In this document: in pieces, positions 42,707-52,130 of the stretch | Position numbering within the stretch: the stretch's first letter is position 1 | Layout: each line of letters starts with the position of its first letter | Source: Mycolicibacter kumamotonensis | GTDB lineage: Bacteria; Actinomycetota; Actinomycetes; Mycobacteriales; Mycobacteriaceae | Assembly: GCF_002086285.1 (NCBI RefSeq) | Contig: NZ_MVHU01000031.1 | Span: 1-56,363 of the forward strand | Direction: 5' to 3' | Length of the DNA: 56,363 bases | The notes under the pieces: model-generated | What the model was told of the DNA's origin: nothing | The model's input: the letters and a program-made list of their open reading frames with translations, nothing else | Databases searched by the model: none | Program-made: the position numbers and the translations under genes

Positions 42707-42749
42707 AATTCCCAGGATATCCAGTTCGGTAGAGTCTTCATGCACTCAA

Positions 42750-42821
42750 TCCGTCGTGGTGTAATCGGCAGCACCTCTGATTTTGGTTCAGATAGTTCAG
42801 GTTCGAGTCCTGGCGACGGAG
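42750..42821 (+). tRNA. tRNA-Gln (anticodon TTG)
   Basis: 72 nt. Acceptor stem TCCGTCG pairs with CGACGGA, the D arm contains GTGTAATCGGCAGCAC, the anticodon stem-loop is CTGATTTTGGTTCAG with TTG in the loop, and the T arm is CAGGTTCGAGTCCTG. Discriminator base G; CCA is not encoded. M. tuberculosis has a glutamine tRNA gene at the same place between Rv1019 and glmU. Confidence 0.95.
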
Positions 42822-42923
42822 CTCAGATGTGTCCCACCCCTTTGGCGCGACCGTGCACAAAATGACAGGCTAGGCGGCGTGTCCACGCACAAACACGCCC
42901 CCTCGCGGACAGGAGACGGCCCC

Positions 42924-44402
42924 GTGGCCAGCCAGGACGCCGTCATTGTCTTGGCGGCCGGAGCCGGCACCCGGATGGTCTCCGACACCCCCAAAGTGCT
43001 GCATGAGCTGGGCGGGCGCAGCATGCTGGCGCACTGCCTGCGCGCGGCCGCCGGGATCGGGCCCCGCCACCTGGTGGTGGTGCTGGGCCACGAGCACGAG
43101 CGCATCACCGAAGCGGTCGCCGAGCTGGCGCAGGCACTGGGCTGCCGCATTGACATCGCGCTGCAGGACCAGCAGCTCGGCACCGGGCACGCGGTGCTGT
43201 GCGGTCTGGCAGCACTGCCGCAGGACTTCGCCGGCGCCGTCGTCGTCACCTCCGGCGACATCCCGCTGCTGGACACCGCCACGCTGCAGGCGCTGGTCGA
43301 CGCCCACCGCAGCGCCCCGGCCGCGGTCACCATGCTGACCACCACCCTGCCCGACCCCACCGGCTACGGCCGCATCCTGCGGGAGCGTGACGGCTCCCCC
43401 GGCGCCGTGACCGGGATCGTGGAACAGGCCGACGCCACCGAGTCGCAGCGGGAGATCCGCGAGGTCAACGCCGGGGTGTACGCCTTCAACATCACGCCGC
43501 TGCGTTCGGCGCTGGGCCGGCTCGGCTCGGACAACGCCCAGCACGAGCTGTACCTGACCGACGTGATCGACATCGTGCGCGGCGACGGCCTGGCGGTACA
43601 CGCCCGTCATGTCGACGACGCCGCCCTGGTGGCCGGCGTCAACGACCGGGTGCAGCTGGCCGAGCTGGCCGGCGAACTCAACCGCCGGCTGGTGGCCGCC
43701 CATCAGCGGGCCGGAGTCACCATCGTCGACCCCGCCACCACCTGGGTCGACGTGGACGTGACGATCGGGCGCGACACCACCGTCGCACCCGGAACCCAGC
43801 TGCTCGGAGGCACCCGGGTCGGGGCGCACTGCGCGATCGGACCGGACACCACCCTGACCGATGTGACGGTGGGCGACGGCGCATCAGTGATCCGCAGCCA
43901 CGCCACCTCGTCGTCGATCGGAGCCGGGGCGACGGTCGGGCCCTTCAGCTACCTGCGGCCCGGCACCGTGTTGGGCGCCGAGGCCAAGCTGGGAGCGTTC
44001 GTCGAGACCAAGAACTCCACCATCGGCACCGGGACCAAGGTTCCGCACCTGACCTACGTCGGCGACGCCGACATCGGCGAGCACTCCAACATCGGCGCCT
44101 CGAGCGTGTTCGTCAACTACGACGGCCAGACCAAACGGCGGACCACCGTGGGCTCGCACGTGCGCACCGGCTCGGACACCATGTTCGTCGCGCCGGTCAC
44201 CGTCGGCGACGGCGCCTACACCGGAGCCGGCACCGTAGTGCGCCACGATGTGCCGCCGGGCGCCCTGGCGGTCTCGGCCGGCCCACAGCGCAACATCGAG
44301 AACTGGGTGCTGCGCAAGCGGCCCGGCAGCCCCGCCGCCGAAGCGGCCGAAAAAGCCCAGGCGGGCGACGCGGGCACGGATCGACCGGACGAGTCAGCGT
44401 GA
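42924..44402 (+). CDS. glmU: Bifunctional GlmU (GlcN-1-P acetyltransferase / GlcNAc-1-P uridylyltransferase)
   Basis: 492 residues from GTG 42924, after AGGAGA. The uridylyltransferase domain begins VIVLAAGAGTRM with SDTPKVLHEL and GTGHAVLCGL; the C-terminal left-handed beta helix carries the acetyltransferase (VPHLTYVGDADIG, GASSVFVNYDG). It makes UDP-GlcNAc for peptidoglycan. A GTG at 42879 in the same frame lacks a comparable binding site. It opens the glmU-prs-arsC-lpqT run. Confidence 0.96.
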   Translation: MASQDAVIVLAAGAGTRMVSDTPKVLHELGGRSMLAHCLRAAAGIGPRHLVVVLGHEHERITEAVAELAQALGCRIDIALQDQQLGTGHAVLCGLAALPQDFAGAVVVTSGDIPLLDTATLQALVDAHRSAPAAVTMLTTTLPDPTGYGRILRERDGSPGAVTGIVEQADATESQREIREVNAGVYAFNITPLRSALGRLGSDNAQHELYLTDVIDIVRGDGLAVHARHVDDAALVAGVNDRVQLAELAGELNRRLVAAHQRAGVTIVDPATTWVDVDVTIGRDTTVAPGTQLLGGTRVGAHCAIGPDTTLTDVTVGDGASVIRSHATSSSIGAGATVGPFSYLRPGTVLGAEAKLGAFVETKNSTIGTGTKVPHLTYVGDADIGEHSNIGASSVFVNYDGQTKRRTTVGSHVRTGSDTMFVAPVTVGDGAYTGAGTVVRHDVPPGALAVSAGPQRNIENWVLRKRPGSPAAEAAEKAQAGDAGTDRPDESA

Positions 44403-44511
44403 CGTTGGTCGCGTTGAGGCAGCCCGAGGCGACGTCACCGGTCGGGCTACGTACCATAAGGCGCGAGTCAACTCGACTATTTTCCAAAATCTCCAACGGC
44501 GGGGGCAGCAC

Positions 44512-45492
44512 GTGAGCCACGAGTGGACAGACAACCGCAAAAACCTGATGCTCTTCGCTGGTCGCTCGCACCCGGAGCTGGCAGATCAGGTCGCCAAAGA
44601 ACTGGACGTCCCGGTCACCGCGCAGACCGCCCGCGACTTTGCCAACGGCGAGATCTTCGTGCGTTTCGAGGAGTCGGTGCGAGGCTGCGACGCCTTCGTC
44701 CTGCAGTCGCATCCGGCACCGCTGAACAAGTGGCTGATGGAACAGCTGATCATGATCGACGCGCTCAAGCGGGGCAGCGCCAAGCGGATCACCGCGATCC
44801 TGCCGTTCTACCCCTACGCCCGCCAGGACAAGAAGCACCGCGGCCGCGAGCCGATTTCGGCGCGGCTGGTGGCCGACCTGCTCAAGACGGCCGGTGCCGA
44901 CCGGATCGTCACCGTGGACCTGCACACCGACCAGATCCAGGGGTTCTTCGACGGCCCGGTCGACCACATGCGCGCCCAGCCGCTGCTGATCGGCTACATC
45001 AAGGAGAACTACGGCAACTCCGACGTCGTGGTGGTCTCCCCCGACTCCGGCCGGGTGCGCATCGCCGAGAAGTGGGCGGACTCCCTGGGCGGGGTGCCGC
45101 TGGCCTTCATCCACAAGACCCGCGACCCGCTGGTGCCCAACCGGGTGAAGTCCAACCGCGTCGTCGGTGAGGTGCAGGGCAAGACCTGCGTGCTGATCGA
45201 CGACATGATCGACACCGGCGGCACCATCGCTGCGGCGGTGAACCTGCTCCATGAGGACGGCGCCAAGAACGTCGTCATCGCGGCCACCCACGGGGTGCTG
45301 TCCGAGCCGGCCGCCGAGCGACTGGCGGACTGCGGTGCCTGCGAGGTGATCGTCACCAACACCTTGCCGATCACCGAGGACAAGATGTTTCCGCAGCTGA
45401 CCGTGCTTTCGATCGCCCCGCTGCTGGCCAGTACGATCCGGGCGGTGTTCGAAAACGGCTCGGTCACCGGACTTTTCAACGGAGACGCCTGA
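44512..45492 (+). CDS. prs: Ribose-phosphate pyrophosphokinase
   Basis: 326 residues from GTG 44512 (MSHEWTDNRKNLMLFAGRSH), matching M. tuberculosis PrsA. The pyrophosphate-binding region (RQDKKHRGREPISARL), catalytic flexible loop and PRPP-binding motif VLIDDMIDTGGT are all present. It makes PRPP for nucleotides, His/Trp and the arabinan donor DPA. The arsC gene begins at the next base after its stop. Confidence 0.97.
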   Translation: MSHEWTDNRKNLMLFAGRSHPELADQVAKELDVPVTAQTARDFANGEIFVRFEESVRGCDAFVLQSHPAPLNKWLMEQLIMIDALKRGSAKRITAILPFYPYARQDKKHRGREPISARLVADLLKTAGADRIVTVDLHTDQIQGFFDGPVDHMRAQPLLIGYIKENYGNSDVVVVSPDSGRVRIAEKWADSLGGVPLAFIHKTRDPLVPNRVKSNRVVGEVQGKTCVLIDDMIDTGGTIAAAVNLLHEDGAKNVVIAATHGVLSEPAAERLADCGACEVIVTNTLPITEDKMFPQLTVLSIAPLLASTIRAVFENGSVTGLFNGDA

Positions 45493-45837
45493 ATGACCGA
45501 CGGGACCATCTACCACAACCCGCGCTGCTCCACGTCACGCAAGACCCTGGACCTGCTGCGCGACAACGGCATCGAACCGACCATCGTGGAGTACCTGAAA
45601 ACCCCGCCGTCACGCGCCGAGCTGGCGGAGATGATCCGCGCGGCAGGCATCAGTGTGCGCGACGCGGTGCGCACCGGCGAGACGGAGTACGCCGAGCTGA
45701 ACCTCGCCGACGCCTCTGACGACGAACTGCTCGACGCAATGGCCACCCATCCCATCCTGATCCAGCGGCCGTTCGTCGTCACCGACAAGGGGACCCGGTT
45801 GGCCCGCCCGATTGACGCGGTCCACGAGATCCTGTGA
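45493..45837 (+). CDS. arsC: ArsC/Spx-family arsenate reductase-like protein
   Basis: 114 residues. The thioredoxin-like fold starts TIYHNPRCSTSRKTLDLLRD with the redox Cys, and RPFVVTDKGTRLARP carries the Arg residues that bind arsenate. Glutaredoxin-coupled ArsC enzymes have this length and pattern. The ATG abuts the prs stop, and its TGA overlaps the lpqT GTG, so translation is coupled on both sides. M. tuberculosis lacks it at this place. Confidence 0.88.
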   Translation: MTDGTIYHNPRCSTSRKTLDLLRDNGIEPTIVEYLKTPPSRAELAEMIRAAGISVRDAVRTGETEYAELNLADASDDELLDAMATHPILIQRPFVVTDKGTRLARPIDAVHEIL

Positions 45838-46496
45838 TCCGCCGGGCGGCCCTGGTGTGCACCGCGGCGCTGGCGTGCGCGGCCGTCGCGGGAGCAGCGA
45901 CCGGATGCGGCACCAAAGCACCTGACTACCAGTCGATTTGGGCTAACGGCAGCACTACCACCACGTCCGCCGAGGCGCAGGCACCGGTGACGGTGGGACG
46001 CTACCTGGAAGACCAGGGTGTGGCCGCCGAGGCGGTGGCCCCGAACCAGCTGACCGATTTGACGGTGTCGATCCCCACACCTCCGGGCTGGACGAAGAAA
46101 GAGAGCCCGACGTTGCCGGCGACCACCCTGGTCATCGGCAAAGGCGACAAGCTTCCGCGGGCGATCCTGAGCGTGGTCAAACTGACCGGCGACTTCGATG
46201 CACACGAGGCCATCAAACACGGGGTCGTCGATGCCCAGCTCTCGCAGAACTTCCGCCTGCTCGACGCTTCCAACGAGGACTACCAGGGCTTCCCGTCGTC
46301 GATGGTCCAGGGCACCCATGACATGGACGGTCAGCGCCTGCACAGCTGGTTCCGGATGGTGATCGCCACCGGTTCGGCACCGGCCGATCAGCGCTACCTG
46401 GTGCAGTTGTCGGTCACCGGCCTCAACGACGAGGCGCCCAAACAGGCCGCCGAGGTCGAGGCGATCATGAACGGGTTCACCGTCGCCGCCAAGTAA
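45834..46496 (+). CDS. lpqT: Lipoprotein LpqT (LpqN family)
   Basis: 220 residues from GTG 45834. The signal peptide is IRRAALVCTAALACAAVAG with lipobox AATGC. The LpqN-type domain includes SIPTPPGWTKKESP, ILSVVKLTGDFDAHEA and GFPSSMVQGTHDMDG. In M. tuberculosis Rv1016c also follows prsA. It is probably anchored outside the cytoplasmic membrane; its function is not established. Confidence 0.9.
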   Translation: MIRRAALVCTAALACAAVAGAATGCGTKAPDYQSIWANGSTTTTSAEAQAPVTVGRYLEDQGVAAEAVAPNQLTDLTVSIPTPPGWTKKESPTLPATTLVIGKGDKLPRAILSVVKLTGDFDAHEAIKHGVVDAQLSQNFRLLDASNEDYQGFPSSMVQGTHDMDGQRLHSWFRMVIATGSAPADQRYLVQLSVTGLNDEAPKQAAEVEAIMNGFTVAAK

Positions 46497-46555
46497 CCCC
46501 GCGCGGCGATCGGGGCTGCTAACGTGCACCGGGCCAGGAGAAAGGGAGTTCTGTC

Positions 46556-46930
46556 ATGGCCCTTGCCCCCACCGTTTGGACGTCGCTGCGCCTGTCCGGT
46601 GTCGGCCTCACCGTGTTCGCCGCGGGCCTGCTGGCATCGCCGGTGGCGGTGGCCGACCCGCCCCCGGGCTGCACCGCCGCCGACCTCGCCAACGTCGCCG
46701 CCGGTGTTGCCGCCTCGACGTCCGGCTACCTGTTCGCCCATCCCGACGTCAACGAGTTCTACACCGGACTGCAAGACCGGCCCGGTGACGAGGTGCCCGA
46801 CGCCGTCCGCAGCTACTTCGACGGCAACCCGCAGGCCCACACCGACCTACTGGGCATCCGCCGGCCGCTGGTCGACTTCCGCAGCCGCTGCGGGTTGCCC
46901 GACGCCGACCACGGCCTGCTGGGCCAGTGA
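46556..46930 (+). CDS. Haemophore-related secreted protein (MHB-type)
   Basis: 124 residues with a Sec signal peptide (LSGVGLTVFAAGLLASPVAVA, cleavage before DPPPG). The mature domain has CTAADLANVAAGVAAST, HPDVNEFYTGL and VDFRSRCG, with two Cys residues framing a helical bundle. This is the pattern of the mycobacterial haemophore haem-binding family (Rv0203-like). GGAGAAAGGGAG precedes the ATG. The next small secreted protein overlaps its stop. Confidence 0.8.
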   Translation: MALAPTVWTSLRLSGVGLTVFAAGLLASPVAVADPPPGCTAADLANVAAGVAASTSGYLFAHPDVNEFYTGLQDRPGDEVPDAVRSYFDGNPQAHTDLLGIRRPLVDFRSRCGLPDADHGLLGQ

Positions 46931-47193
46931 TGGCCCGCCGGATCCGCGCCGCGGCAGCACTGGCACTGATCGTGCTGCCGGGCATCGTCGTCGTGACCCC
47001 GGCCGGCACCGCGGCCGCCGACGTGTGTGTCGGCGTGGGCCGCCGATTCCATGTCAGCACCTGCACCGACCTCACGCCGCCGCCGGCTTATTACGCTCCG
47101 CTGCCCGAGGACGTGCCCCCGCCACCGCCTCCCCCGCCGTCGGTCTGTGTCGGCTACAACGGCCGCTTCGTCGACACCAACAACTGCCACTGA
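46930..47193 (+). CDS. Small secreted Pro-rich protein
   Basis: 87 residues with a signal peptide (RRIRAAAALALIVLPG ... GTAAA). The mature part has two Cys-containing repeats, VCVGVGRRFHVSTCTD and VCVGYNGRFVDTNNCH, joined by a run of prolines. Start ATG 46930 overlaps the stop of the haemophore-like gene (TGATG); GTG 46927 is an alternative. Function unknown; the context suggests a haem or surface role. Confidence 0.65.
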   Translation: MARRIRAAAALALIVLPGIVVVTPAGTAAADVCVGVGRRFHVSTCTDLTPPPAYYAPLPEDVPPPPPPPPSVCVGYNGRFVDTNNCH

Positions 47194-47215
47194 ACACCTC
47201 GGCGATCACTAGGGT

Positions 47216-47869
47216 GTGAGCCATGACATCCGGGCCTCCTGGACCGCCGCCGACCTTCCCTCGTTCTCCGGACGCAGCGTCATCGTCACCGGCGCCAACA
47301 GCGGGCTGGGCGCGGTCACCGCGCGTGAGGTGGCCCGGGTGGGGGCCGCTGTGACGCTGGCGGTCCGCGACACCGCCAAAGGCGAGGCCGCCGCGGCGAG
47401 CATGCCCGGCGAGGTGACCGTGCGCGCGCTGGATTTGGCCGATTTGTCCTCGGTGCGGCGGTTCGCCGACGAGACCGCGGCCGTCGACGTGCTGATCAAC
47501 AACGCCGGGATCATGGCGGTGCCCTACTCGACGACGGTCGACGGTTTCGAGAGCCAGATCGGCACCAACCACCTGGGTCATTTCGCGCTGACCAACCTGC
47601 TGTTGCCCAAGCTGACCGACCGGGTGGTGACGGTGTCGTCGTTCATGCACCGGATGGGCTATGTGAGCCTCAAAGACCTGAACTGGCAGTCGCGCCGGTA
47701 TCGGGCGTGGCTGGCCTACGGTCAGTCCAAACTGGCCAACCTGCTGTTCACCAGTGAGCTGCAGCGCCGGCTGGTCGCGGCGGGGTCACCGGGGTGCGAT
47801 TTCCGCTCTGACCCGGGTCAGACGTTCCGTCGGCTACTGCGCCATTTGGCGTTGGACGGCGGTTGTTGA
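47216..47869 (+). pseudogene. Short-chain dehydrogenase/reductase gene, truncated
   Basis: The Rossmann motif TGANSGLG, the NNAG motif, and the catalytic YGQSK are all present in the first 185 codons. SDRs of this kind run to about 290-305 residues. Similarity stops at LVAAGSP (about 47795), exactly where the 15-bp repeat CGATTTCCGCTCTGA begins; the rest is unrelated sequence read to a chance stop. The substrate-side C-terminus is missing, so it is probably inactive. Confidence 0.8.
47797..47811 (+). repeat. 15-bp direct repeat, left copy
   Basis: CGATTTCCGCTCTGA, identical to 51984-51998 in the same orientation. It marks the point where the SDR gene is interrupted and, with its partner, brackets the EspG/PPE segment. 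Confidence 0.7.
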
Positions 47870-48147
47870 TACATGCCCACCGGCGGCGGTGTACTCGTTG
47901 GCACCGAGACCGGTGGTGGGCGTAGTTCAGCGACCTTCGTCGGCGGTGGTGCTGCCGGTTGCGGGTTCGCAGGCGGCACCATGGCCTGGCTAACCGTCGA
48001 GCCGTGCTAGGTTACCGCCGCCTGCGCACTGCGTTGCTGGGCGTGGGCCATCGTCGAGCCAGACCCCGGGGCCAACACCGTATAGATTGGGCTCTGCGCC
48101 GGCCAAGCGTGTACCACCGCACGCCCCTCCCGCACACCAACCCGACC
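47862..48147 (-). pseudogene. Internally deleted copy of the divergent PPE gene
   Basis: Two blocks resemble the PPE pseudogene at 50208-51938: 47862-48018 matches about 51125-51270, and 48019-48147 matches about 51809-51938 (VREGRAVVHAWPAQSP versus VREGRAVAYSWPAQSP, and GSGSTMAHAQQ). Some 540 bp between them are missing and stops are present. It lies directly downstream of espG on the same strand, where a chaperone's substrate gene would be expected. Confidence 0.75.
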
Positions 48148-48175
48148 GACGGTACAGTCATATCCCGCCTCGGCG

Positions 48176-49006
48176 TCAGATCTGCCTGCGGCTGCTGTGC
48201 CAGTCGTGTTCGGCCGGCAGCCGTCGCAGCAGCTGGTTGACCGCGGTGGCGATATTACCGGCGGTACCCGGAGCAACCAGCATCTGTTGTCGACCGGCCG
48301 CGACGGTGTGTTCAACAACAATCCGTCCGGCCGCGATGTCGATGATGCTCACCGTGCCGGGGTGAATATAGGTCCGGGTAGGCCGGCCGGTCTCCACACC
48401 GGCCTGCAACGCCACGATCGAGGTCTGACTCGATTGGCCGGCATCGGTGGCCGCCTGCAGGATCCGCAGCTGTTCAGCGGAGAACGGCTGGCTCACCAAA
48501 AAGGCATGCAGACGCTCCGAGCTCCCGGCCGCCTCCCGCAATGTTGCGGCATCCAGATCGACCGGCCGGAACTGCACCGGTGCGACCGCGCCACACAACC
48601 GGTCGAGCTGGGCCTGCACCACCGCACCGGCCTCAGCCTCTGACATCGAGGTTCCGGCCCCGCCAAGCCGCGCCACCTCACCGGATCGCTCGATGACCAC
48701 CCACCACTGGGCGAACCGCGCCAACAACGCCTGCGCCCCGTCATGATGCGGTGCCCGCACCCGCAGCAACAGTGCGACATCGCGGCGCGCCAACACCGTC
48801 AGCCACTCCACCACTGTCGGATCCACCACCCCGGCAGCATCGATCACCCCGTGCGCCCGCAACTCCGCAGCCACCGGATGCGCCAACGCGATCGACGCTG
48901 TCTCCACCTTGGGCAGCGTGGGCCGCAAACCCAACTCCGGAGCCACCACCTCGACACCCGCAAGCACCTGCAACACCCACAGGCCATCAATCGTGGTCGT
49001 CAACAC
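48176..49006 (-). CDS. EspG-family ESX secretion chaperone
   Basis: 276 residues from GTG 49006. It has the EspG pattern: VLTTTIDGLWVLQVLAGVEV then APELGLRPTLPKVET, the block VVEWLTVLARRDVALLLRVR, FAQWWVVIERSGEVARLGGA, and a C-terminal IVALQAG ... PGTAGNIATAVNQLLRRLP. EspG proteins bind the tip of PE-PPE dimers in the cytosol and deliver them to their own ESX system. I cannot tell which ESX system this one serves. A PPE remnant follows it and a PPE pseudogene lies 1.2 kb away, with no PE nearby. Confidence 0.85.
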   Translation of the reverse strand: MLTTTIDGLWVLQVLAGVEVVAPELGLRPTLPKVETASIALAHPVAAELRAHGVIDAAGVVDPTVVEWLTVLARRDVALLLRVRAPHHDGAQALLARFAQWWVVIERSGEVARLGGAGTSMSEAEAGAVVQAQLDRLCGAVAPVQFRPVDLDAATLREAAGSSERLHAFLVSQPFSAEQLRILQAATDAGQSSQTSIVALQAGVETGRPTRTYIHPGTVSIIDIAAGRIVVEHTVAAGRQQMLVAPGTAGNIATAVNQLLRRLPAEHDWHSSRRQI

Positions 49007-49166
49007 AGCGCCACTGTAAGCACATAGCACGATCCGCTCTGGGCCGGAATGATTCACCAACGGCACCTGCGGCTCACCGCGATGTGGACCTGCACCCGCA
49101 GCAGTGCGATGTCGCGGCACAAGCGGAGGCAGACGCCGGGATGGATCCGGAGCCTACGATCATGGT

Positions 49167-50177
49167 GTGGCTGCTCTCGAAGGTGAAGACGCGTCGTCGG
49201 CACGCGAAGAGGTTCTGCTCTCGGGTCTCGTCGACTGGGTTGCACTCGACCGGATACATGGCTTTGTCGCCCAAGAAAATCGCGGCGATGTGCTGTCGGT
49301 CATTCAGGAAAAAACCTTGGAACTAATCCGTTCCTTGGTCGGCGACGGCTTATTCGATGTAGGGGATCTGCAAGGCGAGGGCGGCGAATTTGTCAGCTGG
49401 GAGACTTCAGTCGATGAATCGATCCAACGGATCCGCCACGTCTATGTCAGCAACTTCGACGACAGGTACGCGTGGGGCTGGTCCTGCTGGTTGTCCCTCA
49501 CCGCAAAAGGACAACGCGTCGCCGACGGCCTTTCAAGGACGTCGGCGTTCGCAACGCCGCCGATCACCGTTGACGAGATACGGGCCGAGCAGCAGCGACT
49601 GCTGACGGCGTCATCGTTGGTCGGCGTGGTTTCCGGCTATGTCGCGGATCTGACCGCGATCGATGCTGAGTCTGCACCGGAGTGGCTGCGCAGCCTGGAT
49701 ATTCCCTCCGGATGGCGACGTGGCCAGCTGGCAGCCGAGGTAGCCGCACGGCCGGCCCGAGTGGTCGTCTATGGACCGAAAGCCGATGGCAGCTGGGACG
49801 CTTCGGAAACCCTGGCCCTGTTCCGGTTCACCGGATGCCCGCCCGCCGACGTCGTGCACCGCAACTCTGACCGCACGCTGCGTGATCTGAGGGCTCCGTT
49901 GGGCGACGCCGCCAGTTCCCTCGACCCACCCAGCACCGAAGTACTGGCCACCGACGACAACACCGGGGTGATCGCGGTGCGCAGTACCGGATCTTTCGTG
50001 TTCTGCCGGCGTTGGATGTGGGCCCAATTCAACACCTACATCGCGTGCTCCGAGTTAGCCGGCCAGAGTCGAATGCTCCTGCAATGCCTGTACTCTAGCA
50101 ATGAGGGCGAGCTTGCGGCCGATCTCAATTCACTCGCCGATACGGTGCAGGACGCCTTCTTGGCAACCGTGCGATAG
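49167..50177 (+). CDS. Hypothetical two-part protein beside EspG
   Basis: 336 residues from GTG 49167. Residues 1-110 (EEVLLSGLVDWVALDRIHGF, ELIRSLVGDGLFDVGDL, DDRYAWGWSCWLSLTAKG) match a mycobacterial uncharacterised domain with a winged-helix look. After a linker (about 125-160) the rest (DIPSGWRRGQLAAEVAA, VVYGPKADGSWD, AQFNTYIACSELAG) is a separate unrecognised domain. It is transcribed divergently from espG and convergently with the PPE pseudogene. The segment 49007-49166 is a possible divergent promoter region. No function assigned. Confidence 0.65.
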   Translation: MAALEGEDASSAREEVLLSGLVDWVALDRIHGFVAQENRGDVLSVIQEKTLELIRSLVGDGLFDVGDLQGEGGEFVSWETSVDESIQRIRHVYVSNFDDRYAWGWSCWLSLTAKGQRVADGLSRTSAFATPPITVDEIRAEQQRLLTASSLVGVVSGYVADLTAIDAESAPEWLRSLDIPSGWRRGQLAAEVAARPARVVVYGPKADGSWDASETLALFRFTGCPPADVVHRNSDRTLRDLRAPLGDAASSLDPPSTEVLATDDNTGVIAVRSTGSFVFCRRWMWAQFNTYIACSELAGQSRMLLQCLYSSNEGELAADLNSLADTVQDAFLATVR

Positions 50178-50207
50178 CAGCTGTGACCGGCAGCCTCCTG
50201 GAACGGC

Positions 50208-51938
50208 CTAAGCCAGCACCAGCAACCCGCCGATCGCAGCGATGGCACCGATGATCGCCCAAATGCCCGGATTCTGCTCGGGCGGCGGAATCTGGTCCGG
50301 TCTGATATTGACCGACGGCAAGTGAAGGTCAGGTCCCGACGGGGGGGCGGGCAATGGTTCTGGTGATGGTGTCATGGTCGGGTTTGGGGCAGGTGCCGGT
50401 TCTGCTGTTGGGGCCGGCGCGGGTTCGGGAGCCGGTTCCGGCACGACTTCGGGTTGGGGCTGCGGCCTTTTCGGTCGTTCCTCCATGTGGATGTCGACGT
50501 TCTTACCGTCGGGATACTGAATCTCGATCGTCGGGCCGCCGAACTTGCTGTTCTCACGGTAGGCGATCCTGGTCCCGTCTTCGAGGACCTGCCACTCGCC
50601 GGGGTACGTGGGGGCCCCGGGACTCGAGTTGCGTTTTCGGTCAACTGTTCGTAGAACAGTCGGATCTGTTCGGGCGTCTTGAGCACTTTGACGTGCGGTT
50701 GTCTGCCGGGTGGGAGGGGGTCCACTTTCGCATGAACATCTTTGGCGTTATTCACCGATAGTCCATGGACGCCATTGTCCCCGTCGTCGGCGTCCGGACC
50801 CAGCGGATCATGCGGCGCAACCGGTGGTGGCGCTGACGCTTCCGGCACGGCGGTCGGTGGCGAAGACGGCGTCGTCGTAGGCGGGTTGACCGGTTGCAGC
50901 GGCGCCGGCGGAGGCGAGACGACCGGTTGCGGTTGCAACGCGGCAGCCGACAGAAATCCGGGATAGGCCGTGGCCGCAGCCGGCATCGCGAATGGTTCCG
51001 CCGGTCGCACGAAGCTGGTGACTCCTGCCGGCGGTGTGGTCGGTATCCCCGGCGTGCCGGGGCGCATCCCCGCCGGTGCCCCGGGCGAGGCGGCCGGGGC
51101 GGGTGGGCCGTAGACCGCGGCATTAGACGGCGGTTGCTGATACATGCCTGTCGGCGGTGATGCCGGTACCGGGCGTAGCTCGGCGATCTTCGTCGGTGAT
51201 GGTGCCGGTTGCGGGTTCGGGGGCGGCACCATGGCCGGGCTGGTGGTCGAGCCGTACTGGGTTACCGCCGAGGCGGCCTGTACGGCCTGGTGGGCCTGGC
51301 GCATCGCCGCCCCGGCCACCGTGCGGCCCGCGGCGTCGGTGACCGCCGCGGCCCGCGGCGGCCGGCGCGGCCGGTGAAGCCGCCGGGGTCGCCGGTGGCG
51401 GCGGGGTCGCCAACGCTGTGGTCGCGGTGTTCAACGCCGCCCCATAACTGCTGCCCGCCGAGGCATTCCTGGGCCACATGTGCCCGAAGTAGTCCAGATT
51501 CAACTCGGCGATCTGCGGACTCAACGCCCCCAACACCCGCGGATTGGCCTCCACATCGGCGGCCTCTTGCATCCGGTTGGCCTGCGCCTGGCGCGCGGGC
51601 ACCATCGCCGACACCGCACTGTGGTAAGCCTGTGCCGCACCCGTCACGATCGCCGCGCGTTCCTCCAACCACACCGCCAGTGCCGCCAACGCGGTATTGA
51701 CCCCGGTATGTGCAGCCTGACTGCCGGTGGCACCGGCCCCCGACCACGCGCTGCCATAGATGCCGGCGGCATTGGCCTGCGAGGCCGACGTCAGTGCCTG
51801 CAATCCCGCTGCCTGCGCACTGAGTTGTTGGGCGTGGGCCATCGTCGAGCCTGAACCCGGCCCCGAAGCCAACACCGAATGATTGGCCTCCGGGCTCTGC
51901 GCCGGCCAGGAATACGCCACCGCACGCCCCTCCCGCAC
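50208..51938 (-). pseudogene. Divergent PPE gene with Pro-rich region and C-terminal helix, two frameshifts
   Basis: Three consecutive frames make one protein. N-terminal PPE domain (AYSWPAQSPEANHSVLASG, WSG in GSAWSGAGA) runs from about 51938 to 51350. The frame changes near 51345-51375 into AAMRQAHQAVQAASAVTQYG and a long Pro/Ala region. It changes again near 50600 in a G/C run, where GEWQVLEDGTRIAYRENS resumes in the third frame and ends with a Pro-rich stretch and a membrane helix (IWAIIGAIAAIGGLLVLA). Both shifts sit in GC-rich runs, so sequencing error is possible. The start is GTG 51938 or 51944. Confidence 0.75.
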
Positions 51939-51983
51939 GCACACCAACCCAATGGAGGCTACTTGATACGGTTCCACGGCTCT

Positions 51984-51998
51984 CGATTTCCGCTCTGA
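51984..51998 (+). repeat. 15-bp direct repeat, right copy
   Basis: CGATTTCCGCTCTGA, identical to 47797-47811. It lies between the PPE pseudogene and rplY, at the return to conserved gene order. Confidence 0.7.
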
Positions 51999-52130
51999 GG
52001 TGCTGATGCGCTAGCCTGACCGGGCGTCACGGCGAGGGCGGCCCCTTCGGCCGCCGTTATCGGCGAGGACCTGATGGTTGTCGCGATCTGGCCGTGCCTC
52101 ATGCACGCCGCAGCAACCACAGGAGTATCG

